From Burkholderiaceae bacterium (lineage in GTDB: Bacteria; Pseudomonadota; Gammaproteobacteria; Burkholderiales; Burkholderiaceae_C): a stretch of DNA of 5,684 nt. The notes under the pieces are model-generated. The model was not told the origin of the DNA, ran no database searches, and worked only from the letters and a program-made list of their open reading frames with translations. This document shows positions 1 to 5,646 of the stretch, piece by piece; position 1 is the stretch's first letter, and each line of letters starts with the position of its first letter. The stretch lies in the NCBI GenBank assembly GCA_031256305.1, contig JAIRQU010000168.1:1-5684 (forward strand). The letters run 5' to 3'. The translations under genes and the position numbers were made by a program.

Positions 1-393
1 GAAGTCGGGCGTGTCCTCGAACATGTGGATAAAGCCGTGCAACTCACGCAGGATGTCGTTGGTCAGGTGCTGGCTGGTTTTGGTCTCGCCGTAGATATAG
101 ATCGGCACATCGGGGTTCTTGCGCCGCACCTCCTCAATGAAGTTGCGCAGATTGAGCACCGCCGGCCCCAGATCCGGCCCCGGCGTGAATTCCTCGTCGT
201 CAATCGACAAAATAAACGCGCTGGCGCGGCTTTGCTGCTGCGCAAACTGCGACAGGTCGCCGTAGCTGGTCGCGCCCACCACCTCGAAGCCTTCTTCCTC
301 AATGGCCTTGGCCAGCGCCCGGATGCCCAGGCCCGACGTGTTCTCGGCGCGGTAATCCTCGTCAATGATGACGATGGGAAAACGGAACTTCAT
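1..393 (-). CDS. Orn/Lys/Arg decarboxylase, N-terminal part (runs off left edge)
   Basis: Partial gene: 131 codons from the ATG at 393 down to the window edge, open throughout. The protein starts MKFRFPIVIIDEDYRAENTS and contains SYGDLSQFAQQQSRAS (43-58), FILSIDDEEF (60-69) and IYIYGETKTS (98-107). I recognise this as the N-terminal 'wing' domain (CheY-like fold) of the fold-type I, PLP-dependent, class-I basic amino acid decarboxylases, which are usually about 750 residues. These enzymes decarboxylate lysine, arginine or ornithine to cadaverine, agmatine or putrescine in the cytoplasm. The PLP lysine and substrate-binding residues lie outside the window, so the substrate cannot be decided. 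The start is supported by a GGGAGG Shine-Dalgarno (402-407 on the plus strand) eight bases upstream of the ATG. It is divergent from ffs. No functional link to the NO genes is evident. Family call is confident; the exact enzyme is open. Confidence 0.9.
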   Translation of the reverse strand, partial: MKFRFPIVIIDEDYRAENTSGLGIRALAKAIEEEGFEVVGATSYGDLSQFAQQQSRASAFILSIDDEEFTPGPDLGPAVLNLRNFIEEVRRKNPDVPIYIYGETKTSQHLTNDILRELHGFIHMFEDTPDF

Positions 394-579
394 GAGGCAA
401 ACCTCCCTGAATGGCAACTTGGCGCGCTGATGCACGGCATAAAGGTGTCAGAGTGTACGGAAATCAGCGGCGTCATGGCTGAAAAATAGACTCACCCCGG
501 CATCCGTTTGTAGGCTTGCCGCAACTGGGTTTGGTTTGCCTACTGCCTGGTCCAGCCAGTCCCGGCAAAACCCGACGGG
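394..579. other. Intergenic region between divergent decarboxylase gene and ffs
   Basis: No gene is supported here. It must carry the decarboxylase leader and promoter on the minus strand and the upstream part of the ffs promoter on the plus strand. I see the decarboxylase ribosome binding site (402-407) but no convincing -35/-10 pair for that gene. A six-base inverted repeat, GTAGGC (510-515) and GCCTAC (538-543), with 22 bases between, lies in the middle. It has no U-tract and no recognised binding consensus. Open reading frames across this stretch start inside the decarboxylase gene or have no ribosome binding site. Confidence 0.5.
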
Positions 580-585
580 TAAAAT
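580..585 (+). promoter_or_regulatory. Likely -10 element of the ffs promoter
   Basis: TAAAAT matches the sigma-70 -10 consensus at five of six positions and ends seven bases before position 592, where the SRP RNA outer helix begins. That is the right distance for a start site. The -35 window (about 557-562, CAGTCC) is a poor match, so recognition may rely on other contacts. The call rests mainly on position relative to the RNA. Confidence 0.5.
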
Positions 586-591
586 CAGTTT

Positions 592-687
592 TGACGGGCC
601 TCCCCGCATGGTGAGGCGGCCAAACGGGTCAGGTGGGGAACCAAGCAGCCCTAACCGCGGAACCAGTGCCGGGGGTAAGGCTCGTCA
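592..687 (+). ncRNA. ffs: Signal recognition particle RNA (4.5S type)
   Basis: This RNA forms the SRP with Ffh and targets nascent membrane proteins to FtsY and the translocon. The apical domain is diagnostic: GGTCAGGT (627-634), a GGAA tetraloop (637-640) closed by GG (635-636) and CC (641-642), then AAGCAGCC (643-650), matching the E. coli core with the two closing pairs swapped (E. coli has CC/GG there). The rest folds as the expected long hairpin: 593-601 (GACGGGCCT) pairs with 678-686 (AGGCTCGTC) with one G-U pair, 602-606 with 670-674, 609-612 with 662-665, and 616-619 (GCGG) with 655-658 (CCGC). The length of about 96 nt is close to the 4.5S RNA of other proteobacteria; there is no Alu domain. 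The ends are set by the outer helix and may be off by a few bases. A terminator follows at 731-768. Confidence 0.93.
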
Positions 688-730
688 TTTCTTGCCGCCC
701 AACGGCTCCCGGATAAATCAAGATTTCAGA

Positions 731-768
731 AAAAACGGCCAGCGCCCATCAGGACGCTAGCCGTTTTT
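731..768. terminator. Bidirectional intrinsic terminator between ffs and norB
   Basis: The arms 731-744 (AAAAACGGCCAGCG) and 755-768 (CGCTAGCCGTTTTT) are complementary except for one C-A mismatch (740/759), with a 10-base loop. The plus-strand copy ends in five T (764-768) and serves ffs. Read from the minus strand, the hairpin is followed by six T (complement of 730-735) and can terminate the ytfE-norB transcript about 55 bases past the norB stop. Both neighbours converge on it, which fits dual use. Confidence 0.85.
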
Positions 769-774
769 GTTGCC

Positions 775-791
775 GCCCGGCCAAACCGGGC
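775..791 (-). other. Short GC hairpin in the norB 3' untranslated region
   Basis: GCCCGG (775-780) and CCGGGC (786-791) form a perfect six-base-pair stem with a five-base loop (CCAAA on the plus strand), 33 bases past the norB stop codon. No U-tract follows directly on either strand, so it is not a standard terminator by itself. It could stabilise the norB mRNA end or help the terminator at 731-768. An alternative pairing of AAACC (783-787) with GGTTT (795-799) competes with it. Confidence 0.4.
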
Positions 792-823
792 AGCGGTTTG
801 CCGTCAAGCTGCCATGTACCGGT

Positions 824-3091
824 TTAGGCCGCGCGCAGCATTGTTTGCGGCGCGGGGTCTTCAAACAATACGCCGCGGATCACCTGCCAGATCATCGACA
901 ACGCGCCGATAATGAAGATCACGTCGCCGAACGTGCGCAGCCAGTGCAGCGTGATTACCGAATGCTGTTGCAGAAACTCGGCGCTGCGCGCGTACCACAG
1001 ACCCTGTTCCACGCTGGCGTGGAACTGCATCAGGCCGATGGGCAGCATGGTGGTGGCGATCATCAGCGCCAAGCCGCAGTTCAGGCACAAGAAGGCTGTC
1101 TTCATCAACGCGGGCGAAAACGCCATCTGCGGGCGGATATAGCGCAGCACCATCAGCGTAAAGCCCAGCGCCAGGAAGCCATAGACCCCGAACAACGCCG
1201 AGTGCGCATGAACCAGCGTGGTGTTCAGCCCCTGGATGTAGTACAGCGAGATCGGCGGGTTGATCATGAAGCCGAACACCCCAGCGCCCAGCATGTTCCA
1301 GAAGGCGACAAAGACAAAGCACAGCAGCGGCCACTTGAGCGCCTCCATCCACGGCGCGCGCGTGCGCAGGTGCCAGTGCTCCCAGGCTTCATGGCCCAGC
1401 AGAATCAGCGGCACCACTTCCAGCGCGCTGAAGGTCGCGCCCACCGCCATGACCGGCGTGGTGGTACCGGCAAAGTACAGGTGGTGCATGGTGCCGGGTA
1501 CGCCGCCGACCATGAACAGAGACGCCGAAATCAAGCTGGCGGCAGTCGCCAAGGGGCGCGAGACCAGCCCCATCGTGCAGAAGATAAAAGCCAGCGCCGC
1601 GGTTGTAAAGACCTCGAAGAAGCCTTCCACCCACAAGTGCACAACCCACCAGCGCCAGTATTCCATGACCGACAGGCTGGTGTGTTCGCCGTAGAACAGC
1701 CCCGGCCCATAGAACAGGCCGACCGCCGCTATCGAGGCCGTCAGCAGCGCCAGCAGGTGCTTGTCTCCGCCCTTGGTCAGGAGCGCAGGCAGCACGCCGC
1801 GCACCATCAGCACCAGCCACAGCACGATGCCGATGAACAGGGCGATTTGCCAAACGCGGCCCAGGTCGAGGTATTCATAGCCCTGCTCGCCCAGCCAGAA
1901 GTTCAGGCTGAGCGGCATCTTCTGCGCAATGGCCAGGAACTCACCCAAAAAGGAGCCGGCCACCACCACGATCAGCGCCCAGAACAGCACATCGACGCCG
2001 AGTTTTTGGAACTTGGGATCCTTGCCGCCGTTGATAACCGGCGCCAGAAACAGACCCGCCGACAAAAAGCCCGTGGCGATCCAGAACAGCGCACTCTGCA
2101 AGTGCCAGGTACGCGCCAGGGAATAGGGAATAAGCCGCGACATGTTGATGCCGTAGAAACTCGGTTCATTGACCGTGTAGTGCGCGGTCAAACCGCCAAT
2201 AAAGACCTGGACGAGAAACAGCACTACCACGATGAATAGGTATTTACCCAGCGCGCGCTGCGAAGGCGTAACCACGAAGCTGGTCAGCGGATCGCGCACG
2301 GGCGCGGCCGGCGCGCTCTGGTCGCGCTTGCGCAGAAAAGACCAGCCCAGCACCAGCAAGCCGATGCCCGCCAGCAGCAAAACGACGCTGCCGATTGACC
2401 ACACCACGTTCTCGGCGGTCGGGCTGTTATCGATCAGTGGTTCATGCGGCCAGTTGTTGGTGTAGGTAGCCACGCTGCCGGGCCGGTCGGTCGAAGCCGC
2501 CCAAGCGGTCCAGAAGAAAAAGTGCGCCAGTTCCGCGCGGCGCTGGACGTCGGGTAGCGTATTGAGCTTGATCGCATACGTGACGCGGCTGCTTTGCAGC
2601 GCCGGGTCATCGCCAAGCAGCCGCGCGTAGTAGTCGGCCGCCTGTGCCATGGCCTGCGCCCGGCGCGGCGAAACAGTCAGCGACCCGTCCGGGTTCAAAT
2701 GGCTGCCGCGGTATTCGGCCTTGAGCTGGGCGCGCAGCGTTTCCTGCTGATCCGCCGGCAGTTGCGCGTAGGGCTGGTGATACGTGTCCTGCGCGGCCAA
2801 ATCGAGCCAGGCAGTCAGTTCGCGGTGCAGCCAGTCAGCCGTCCAGTCAGGCGCTTGATAAGCGCCGTGCCCCCAGATGGTGCCCAGCTCCATGCCGCCG
2901 ATGGACTGCCACACGCTTTGGCCGGTATAGATGTCCTCGCGCGTGAACAGCGCCTGGCCATCGGCGGTTTTGACCTGCGTTGGAATGGGCGGCGCTTGGT
3001 TGTACACCTCGCGCCCGCAAAAGCCCAAGATGCCGAAGGTGACAATCAGCACCCCAATCAACAAGACCCAGTATTTTCGGTAAGAAGTCAT
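824..3091 (-). CDS. norB: Quinol-dependent nitric oxide reductase, single-subunit qNOR
   Basis: Reduces 2 NO to N2O in the cytoplasmic membrane with electrons from quinol. The 755-residue length is normal for qNOR. A membrane anchor (about 7-25) leads to a NorC-like periplasmic domain (about 28-228) with no CXXCH, so it carries no haem c. From about 229 onward lies the haem-copper oxidase-type core of many membrane helices. Ligands by family comparison: haem b His330 and His630, haem b3 His628, and non-haem FeB His485, His536, His537 with Glu489 (motifs HLWVE, GTMHHLYF, VHAHSALFG). All are present, so the enzyme should be active. The ATG at 3091 is chosen because AAAGGGG lies seven bases upstream and MTSYRKYW leads into the anchor; an in-frame TTG at 3157 overlapping the ytfE stop has less support. 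It is second in the ytfE operon after a 62-base gap, and ends before a bidirectional terminator. No norC, norQ or norD is visible nearby. Confidence 0.97.
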   Translation of the reverse strand: MTSYRKYWVLLIGVLIVTFGILGFCGREVYNQAPPIPTQVKTADGQALFTREDIYTGQSVWQSIGGMELGTIWGHGAYQAPDWTADWLHRELTAWLDLAAQDTYHQPYAQLPADQQETLRAQLKAEYRGSHLNPDGSLTVSPRRAQAMAQAADYYARLLGDDPALQSSRVTYAIKLNTLPDVQRRAELAHFFFWTAWAASTDRPGSVATYTNNWPHEPLIDNSPTAENVVWSIGSVVLLLAGIGLLVLGWSFLRKRDQSAPAAPVRDPLTSFVVTPSQRALGKYLFIVVVLFLVQVFIGGLTAHYTVNEPSFYGINMSRLIPYSLARTWHLQSALFWIATGFLSAGLFLAPVINGGKDPKFQKLGVDVLFWALIVVVAGSFLGEFLAIAQKMPLSLNFWLGEQGYEYLDLGRVWQIALFIGIVLWLVLMVRGVLPALLTKGGDKHLLALLTASIAAVGLFYGPGLFYGEHTSLSVMEYWRWWVVHLWVEGFFEVFTTAALAFIFCTMGLVSRPLATAASLISASLFMVGGVPGTMHHLYFAGTTTPVMAVGATFSALEVVPLILLGHEAWEHWHLRTRAPWMEALKWPLLCFVFVAFWNMLGAGVFGFMINPPISLYYIQGLNTTLVHAHSALFGVYGFLALGFTLMVLRYIRPQMAFSPALMKTAFLCLNCGLALMIATTMLPIGLMQFHASVEQGLWYARSAEFLQQHSVITLHWLRTFGDVIFIIGALSMIWQVIRGVLFEDPAPQTMLRAA

Positions 3092-3098
3092 CGCTTTT

Positions 3099-3105
3099 CC
3101 CCTTT
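3099..3105 (-). promoter_or_regulatory. Ribosome binding site that fixes the norB start
   Basis: On the minus strand AAAGGGG lies seven bases before the ATG at 3091. This favours that start over the in-frame TTG at 3157, which would add 22 polar residues ahead of the first membrane segment and lies within the end of ytfE. Confidence 0.7.
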
Positions 3106-3153
3106 CTTGCGTTACCGTTTCGTCGGTTGCCCTATGTGATCCATTCCCGCCGT

Positions 3154-3840
3154 TCAAGCCGAAGCGGCGGGTTGTCCGTTCAGCGCGTGCTCGAACAAGA
3201 TGTTGTTTTCCAGATGAATGTGCTGCATCAAGTCATCGCGCATCGCGCCCAGACCCATGTAGAGTGCGCGCCACGCGGTACAGGCTTGGCTCGGCGGCAT
3301 CAAGTTGTTGGTCATTTCAGCCATGCGCTGGAGTTCCTGACCGTGTTCGTCGTGCTCCATGCGCATGATGTAGATTGGTCCCCCGGCCATCGCCCCCGCG
3401 CCGCGCTCGATCATCGGGAACAGAATCATTTCTTCCTTCTGCATATGGCTCTCCAGCATCTGCTGCATGGCGCACAGGTGGTCGGCCAGTCCCAAGGGAC
3501 ATTCCGCGCGCTCGCCATGCACTTGCTCGACGCGCCGCGCCAGGCGGATCAGCTCCGGGAACTGTTCGCGGTGTACCTCGTGGTAGCGTTCAAGAATGTG
3601 CGCGATCAAATCCTTGGGCGACGCCGCCGCCCAATCGCGTTCATCGGATTCGGCCATCAAGCGCAAGCCTTGCAGGCGCGCGGCAATCGCCCCGGCGTCC
3701 TGACTCGCGTCGCTGGCGGCCGCGCGCAAGGTGCGGTTGCCGTTACAGCAGAAATCAAGCCCATACTCGCGGAACACAGCGGTCGCGCCCGCAAGCCGGC
3801 GGGCGATTTGACCCAGGGGTTGATCAAGAAGCGGTTTCAT
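3154..3840 (-). CDS. ytfE: Di-iron iron-sulfur cluster repair protein (YtfE/RIC/NorA/DnrN/ScdA family)
   Basis: A cytoplasmic hemerythrin-like di-iron protein linked to repair of Fe-S clusters damaged by NO and oxidants; the Ralstonia homologue is NorA, reported to bind NO. The 228-residue length is normal. The N-terminal ScdA_N/DUF542 domain (about 1-58) has the family signature FREYGLDFCCNGNRTL (23-38) with Cys31 and Cys32. The hemerythrin HHE domain (about 75-220) keeps every di-iron ligand of E. coli YtfE at a constant +3 offset: His87, His108, His132, Glu136, His163, His207, Glu211. The start at 3840 has a GAGG ribosome site a few bases upstream. It is first in the operon with norB, 62 bases ahead of it, behind a sigma-54 promoter about 33 bases upstream of the start codon. 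Divergent norR is its likely activator. The symbol norA would be equally valid in this lineage. Confidence 0.95.
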   Translation of the reverse strand: MKPLLDQPLGQIARRLAGATAVFREYGLDFCCNGNRTLRAAASDASQDAGAIAARLQGLRLMAESDERDWAAASPKDLIAHILERYHEVHREQFPELIRLARRVEQVHGERAECPLGLADHLCAMQQMLESHMQKEEMILFPMIERGAGAMAGGPIYIMRMEHDEHGQELQRMAEMTNNLMPPSQACTAWRALYMGLGAMRDDLMQHIHLENNILFEHALNGQPAASA

Positions 3841-3851
3841 GTCATCCTCTC

Positions 3852-3888
3852 TTGCTTTCGGAAAAACCAGTTAACTTTTTGAAAGCAA
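3852..3888. repeat. Imperfect inverted repeat across the ytfE start region and the -12 element
   Basis: TTGCTTTC (3852-3859) is a perfect inverted copy of GAAAGCAA (3881-3888). Inside these, AAAAA (3862-3866) faces TTTTT (3876-3880), leaving an unpaired GG (3860-3861) and a nine-base centre. That gives 13 complementary pairs in 37 bases. The right arm overlaps the -12 element of the sigma-54 promoter (3884-3888), and the predicted transcription start (about 3873) falls in the centre. The mRNA would hold only one arm, so if it has a function it should act at the DNA level. No known operator consensus is recognised. Confidence 0.6.
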
Positions 3889-3899
3889 AAGTCATGCCA
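3884..3899 (-). promoter_or_regulatory. Sigma-54 (-24/-12) promoter of ytfE-norB
   Basis: Read on the minus strand from 3899 to 3884 the sequence is TGGCATGACTTTTGCT, a full match to the sigma-54 consensus TGGCAYRNNNNTTGCW, with the GG and GC dinucleotides 12 bases apart as required. The predicted start is about 3873, giving a leader of roughly 33 bases to the ytfE ATG. Sigma-54 promoters need an AAA+ activator; norR, encoded next door, is one. Confidence 0.92.
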
Positions 3900-3916
3900 T
3901 ATTAAAAATAAATTTT

Positions 3917-3929
3917 TATCAATACATTA
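3917..3929 (+). promoter_or_regulatory. IHF binding site between NorR operators and sigma-54 promoter
   Basis: TATCAATACATTA matches the IHF core consensus WATCAANNNNTTR at every defined position, with an A/T-rich run (3901-3917) beside it as usual for IHF sites. It sits between the promoter (3884-3899) and the nearest NorR operator (3939-3953), where a bend would bring the activator to the polymerase. Short AT-rich consensus sites can occur by chance; the position makes this one credible. Confidence 0.75.
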
Positions 3930-3933
3930 CAAT
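3928..3933 (+). promoter_or_regulatory. Candidate -10 element for norR
   Basis: TACAAT matches the sigma-70 -10 consensus at five of six positions on the plus strand, about 60 bases before the norR ATG. No good -35 is seen at normal spacing. A start near 3940 would fall inside the first NorR operator, which would suit autorepression as known for E. coli norR. This is a weak, position-based candidate in an AT-rich stretch. Confidence 0.3.
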
Positions 3934-3938
3934 GGTCA

Positions 3939-3953
3939 GGGTATGCGTTACCC
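3939..3953. promoter_or_regulatory. NorR operator 1 (promoter-proximal)
   Basis: GGGT-ATGCGTT-ACCC is a perfect inverted repeat fitting the GGT-N7-ACC operator described for Ralstonia NorR (the E. coli core is GT-N7-AC). Its centre (3946) is about 73 bases upstream of the predicted ytfE start. Confidence 0.85.
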
Positions 3954-3962
3954 TTGTGAATT

Positions 3963-3977
3963 GGGTTTCTTGAACCC
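3963..3977. promoter_or_regulatory. NorR operator 2 (middle)
   Basis: GGGT-TTCTTGA-ACCC, with the same perfect four-base arms as operator 1 and the same seven-base centre. Its centre (3970) is 24 bases from that of operator 1. Its right arm also forms an inverted repeat with the left arm of operator 3 (AACCC-TAAA-GGGTT, 3973-3986). Confidence 0.85.
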
Positions 3978-3982
3978 TAAAG

Positions 3983-3995
3983 GGTTTAATTCACC
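3983..3995. promoter_or_regulatory. NorR operator 3 (abuts the norR start codon)
   Basis: GGT-TTAATTC-ACC fits the NorR core consensus. Its centre (3989) is 19 bases from operator 2 and its last base touches the norR ATG at 3996. It also overlaps the likely norR ribosome site (AAAGGG, 3979-3984). Three sites per promoter is the number known for NorR in E. coli and Ralstonia, where they support assembly of the hexamer. Confidence 0.75.
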
Positions 3996-5615
3996 ATGAT
4001 TGAATCGCTGTTGTTCGCCGACTTGGCCAACGATTTGCCTGCCGCCGTGCGCCTGCAACGGCTGGTGAGTACCTTGCGCGCCCATTTCCATTGCGATGCG
4101 GTAGTGCTGTTGCGGCTGGAAGGCCAGCACCTGCGGCCCGTGGCCATCGAAGGGCTGGTACACGAGGCGCTGGGACGACGCTTTGCCGTGAGCCAGCACC
4201 CTCGGCTGGCGGCTATTCTGGCGCGGCATGGCGTCACGCATTTCCACCACGAAAGCACCCTGCCCGACCCCTATGACGGCCTGCTCGACGCCCGTACCGG
4301 TGAGCCGCTGCCGGTACATGACTGCATGGGTAGCGGCCTGCATGTGGAAGGCCGCCCCTGGGGCGCGCTGACGCTCGATGCGCTGCAAGCAGACGCCTTC
4401 GACGAGGACGCGGCGCTGCAACTGCAACGCCTGACCAGCGCGGTCGAGGCGGCGGTGCGCATCTCGCGGCTGGAATCGGAAATCCGCGCCCTGCGCCTGT
4501 CACACAGCGACGCGCCTGCCAGTGATCCGGCGTACGAATACGACGAAGGCGACATCCTTGGCCAGAGTGAGGCCATCGTCCGCCTGCTGGACGAGTTGCA
4601 GGTAGTCGCCGAGTCCGACCTGTCCGTGCTGCTGCTGGGCGAAACCGGCGTGGGCAAGGAACTGTTCGCGCACCGGCTGCACCGGCTTTCGCGCCGCCGC
4701 GACAAGCCGCTGATCCACGTCAACTGCGCGGCGCTGCCCGAATCGCTGGCCGAAAGCGAGATGTTCGGACACGTGCGCGGCGCCTTTTCCGGGGCGGCCA
4801 GCGCCCGGCCTGGCCGCATCGAGGCCGCCGATGGCGGCACGCTGTTTCTCGACGAAGTGGGCGAACTGCCGCTGGCCATCCAAGCCAAGCTGCTGCGCAC
4901 CCTGCAAAACGGCGAAATCCAGCGTCTGGGCGCTGACCAGCCGCGCCGCGTGGACGTGCGCGTCATCGCCGCCACCAACCGCAGCCTGCGCGAACAGGTG
5001 CGCGCGGGGCACTTTCGCGCCGACTTGTATCACCGCCTGTCGGTCTATCCGATTCCCATCCCGCCGCTGCGCGAGCGCGACCATGACGTGCTGCTGCTGG
5101 CCGGGCGCTTTCTCGAACGCAACCGCGCGCGCCTGGGCCTGCGCAGCCTGCGCCTGTCGGCCAGCGCCGAGCAGGCGCTGCGCGCCTACCCCTGGCCGGG
5201 CAACGTGCGCGAGCTGGAACACGTCATCAGCCGCGCCGCGCTCAAGGCCATCAGCCGGGGGGCGCGCCGCACTGACATCGTGACGCTGGAAGCGGCCTTG
5301 CTTGACCTGGATCTGGAGCTGAACGACGGCGCGGTACCGCTCCAGCCGCCGCAATCGCATTCGCCAATCCGCGCTGCAAGTGCCATCACAAGCGCCGCCG
5401 CATCCGTTTTGTCAGCCGACGCCGCTGGCAGTGCCGCCATCCTGCCCCTGCGCGAAACGCTGGCGCGCAGCCAGCGCCAAGCCATCGCCGCCGCCCTGAC
5501 CGCGCACGATCAGAACTGGGCCAAAGCCGCGCGCGTGCTGGGCATCGACAGCAGCAACCTGCACAAACTGGCGCGGCGGCTGGGCATGAAGGGCGACGCG
5601 GTCACGGCGCGGTGA
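3996..5615 (+). CDS. norR: NO-responsive sigma-54-dependent transcriptional activator NorR
   Basis: A 539-residue bacterial enhancer-binding protein that senses NO and drives sigma-54 transcription of the divergent ytfE-norB operon. The GAF domain (about 1-165) keeps the residues tied to the mononuclear iron in E. coli NorR: Arg70, Asp91, Asp94, His108, Cys110 and Asp128 (E. coli 75, 96, 99, 111, 113, 131). The AAA+ domain (about 185-415) has Walker A GETGVGKE (215-222), Walker B GTLFLDE (281-287), sensor I ATNRS (326-330), arginine-finger region FRADLYHRL (340-348) and sensor II GNVREL (402-407). The sigma-54 contact loop is GAFSGA (262-267) rather than GAFTGA. An Ala/Ser/Pro-rich linker (about 442-482) leads to a Fis-type helix-turn-helix (about 484-532) ending NWAKAARVLGIDSSNLHKLA. 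The ATG has AAAGGG 11 bases upstream and aligns with the E. coli start. NorR operators lie just upstream, so autorepression is likely. Confidence 0.96.
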   Translation: MIESLLFADLANDLPAAVRLQRLVSTLRAHFHCDAVVLLRLEGQHLRPVAIEGLVHEALGRRFAVSQHPRLAAILARHGVTHFHHESTLPDPYDGLLDARTGEPLPVHDCMGSGLHVEGRPWGALTLDALQADAFDEDAALQLQRLTSAVEAAVRISRLESEIRALRLSHSDAPASDPAYEYDEGDILGQSEAIVRLLDELQVVAESDLSVLLLGETGVGKELFAHRLHRLSRRRDKPLIHVNCAALPESLAESEMFGHVRGAFSGAASARPGRIEAADGGTLFLDEVGELPLAIQAKLLRTLQNGEIQRLGADQPRRVDVRVIAATNRSLREQVRAGHFRADLYHRLSVYPIPIPPLRERDHDVLLLAGRFLERNRARLGLRSLRLSASAEQALRAYPWPGNVRELEHVISRAALKAISRGARRTDIVTLEAALLDLDLELNDGAVPLQPPQSHSPIRAASAITSAAASVLSADAAGSAAILPLRETLARSQRQAIAAALTAHDQNWAKAARVLGIDSSNLHKLARRLGMKGDAVTAR

Positions 5616-5646
5616 ACTGTTTTGATTTTTCGATAGCATCCGGCGC

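Noticed and set aside
536..760. A 74-codon open frame on the plus strand
   Set aside because: It runs through the SRP RNA and into its terminator, with no ribosome binding site or recognisable product.
767..2239. A 490-codon open frame on the plus strand opposite norB
   Set aside because: It lies antisense to a fully conserved norB, has no ribosome binding site, and its product is rich in Gln, Arg and His with no recognisable domain, as expected when the complement of a GC-rich gene stays open by chance.
3092..3157. An upstream TTG start for norB at 3157 overlapping the ytfE stop
   Set aside because: The ATG at 3091 has a good Shine-Dalgarno at seven bases and begins directly before the membrane anchor.
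3127..3882. A 251-codon open frame on the plus strand opposite ytfE
   Set aside because: ytfE on the minus strand keeps all seven di-iron ligands and has a promoter and ribosome site; this frame is its shadow and would run into the regulatory region.
3909..3922. A possible FNR/Dnr site, TAAAT-N4-ATCAA
   Set aside because: The right half is good but the left half lacks the key G of TTGAT. The same bases are better explained by the IHF match.
4500..5360. A 286-codon open frame on the minus strand opposite norR
   Set aside because: It is the complement of conserved AAA+ coding sequence, with biased composition and no domain or start signals.
5585..5631. A terminator after norR ending in the T-rich stretch near 5620-5630
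   Set aside because: Only a four-pair stem (TCAC/GTGA) can be drawn and it is not next to a proper T-run, so no terminator is called.
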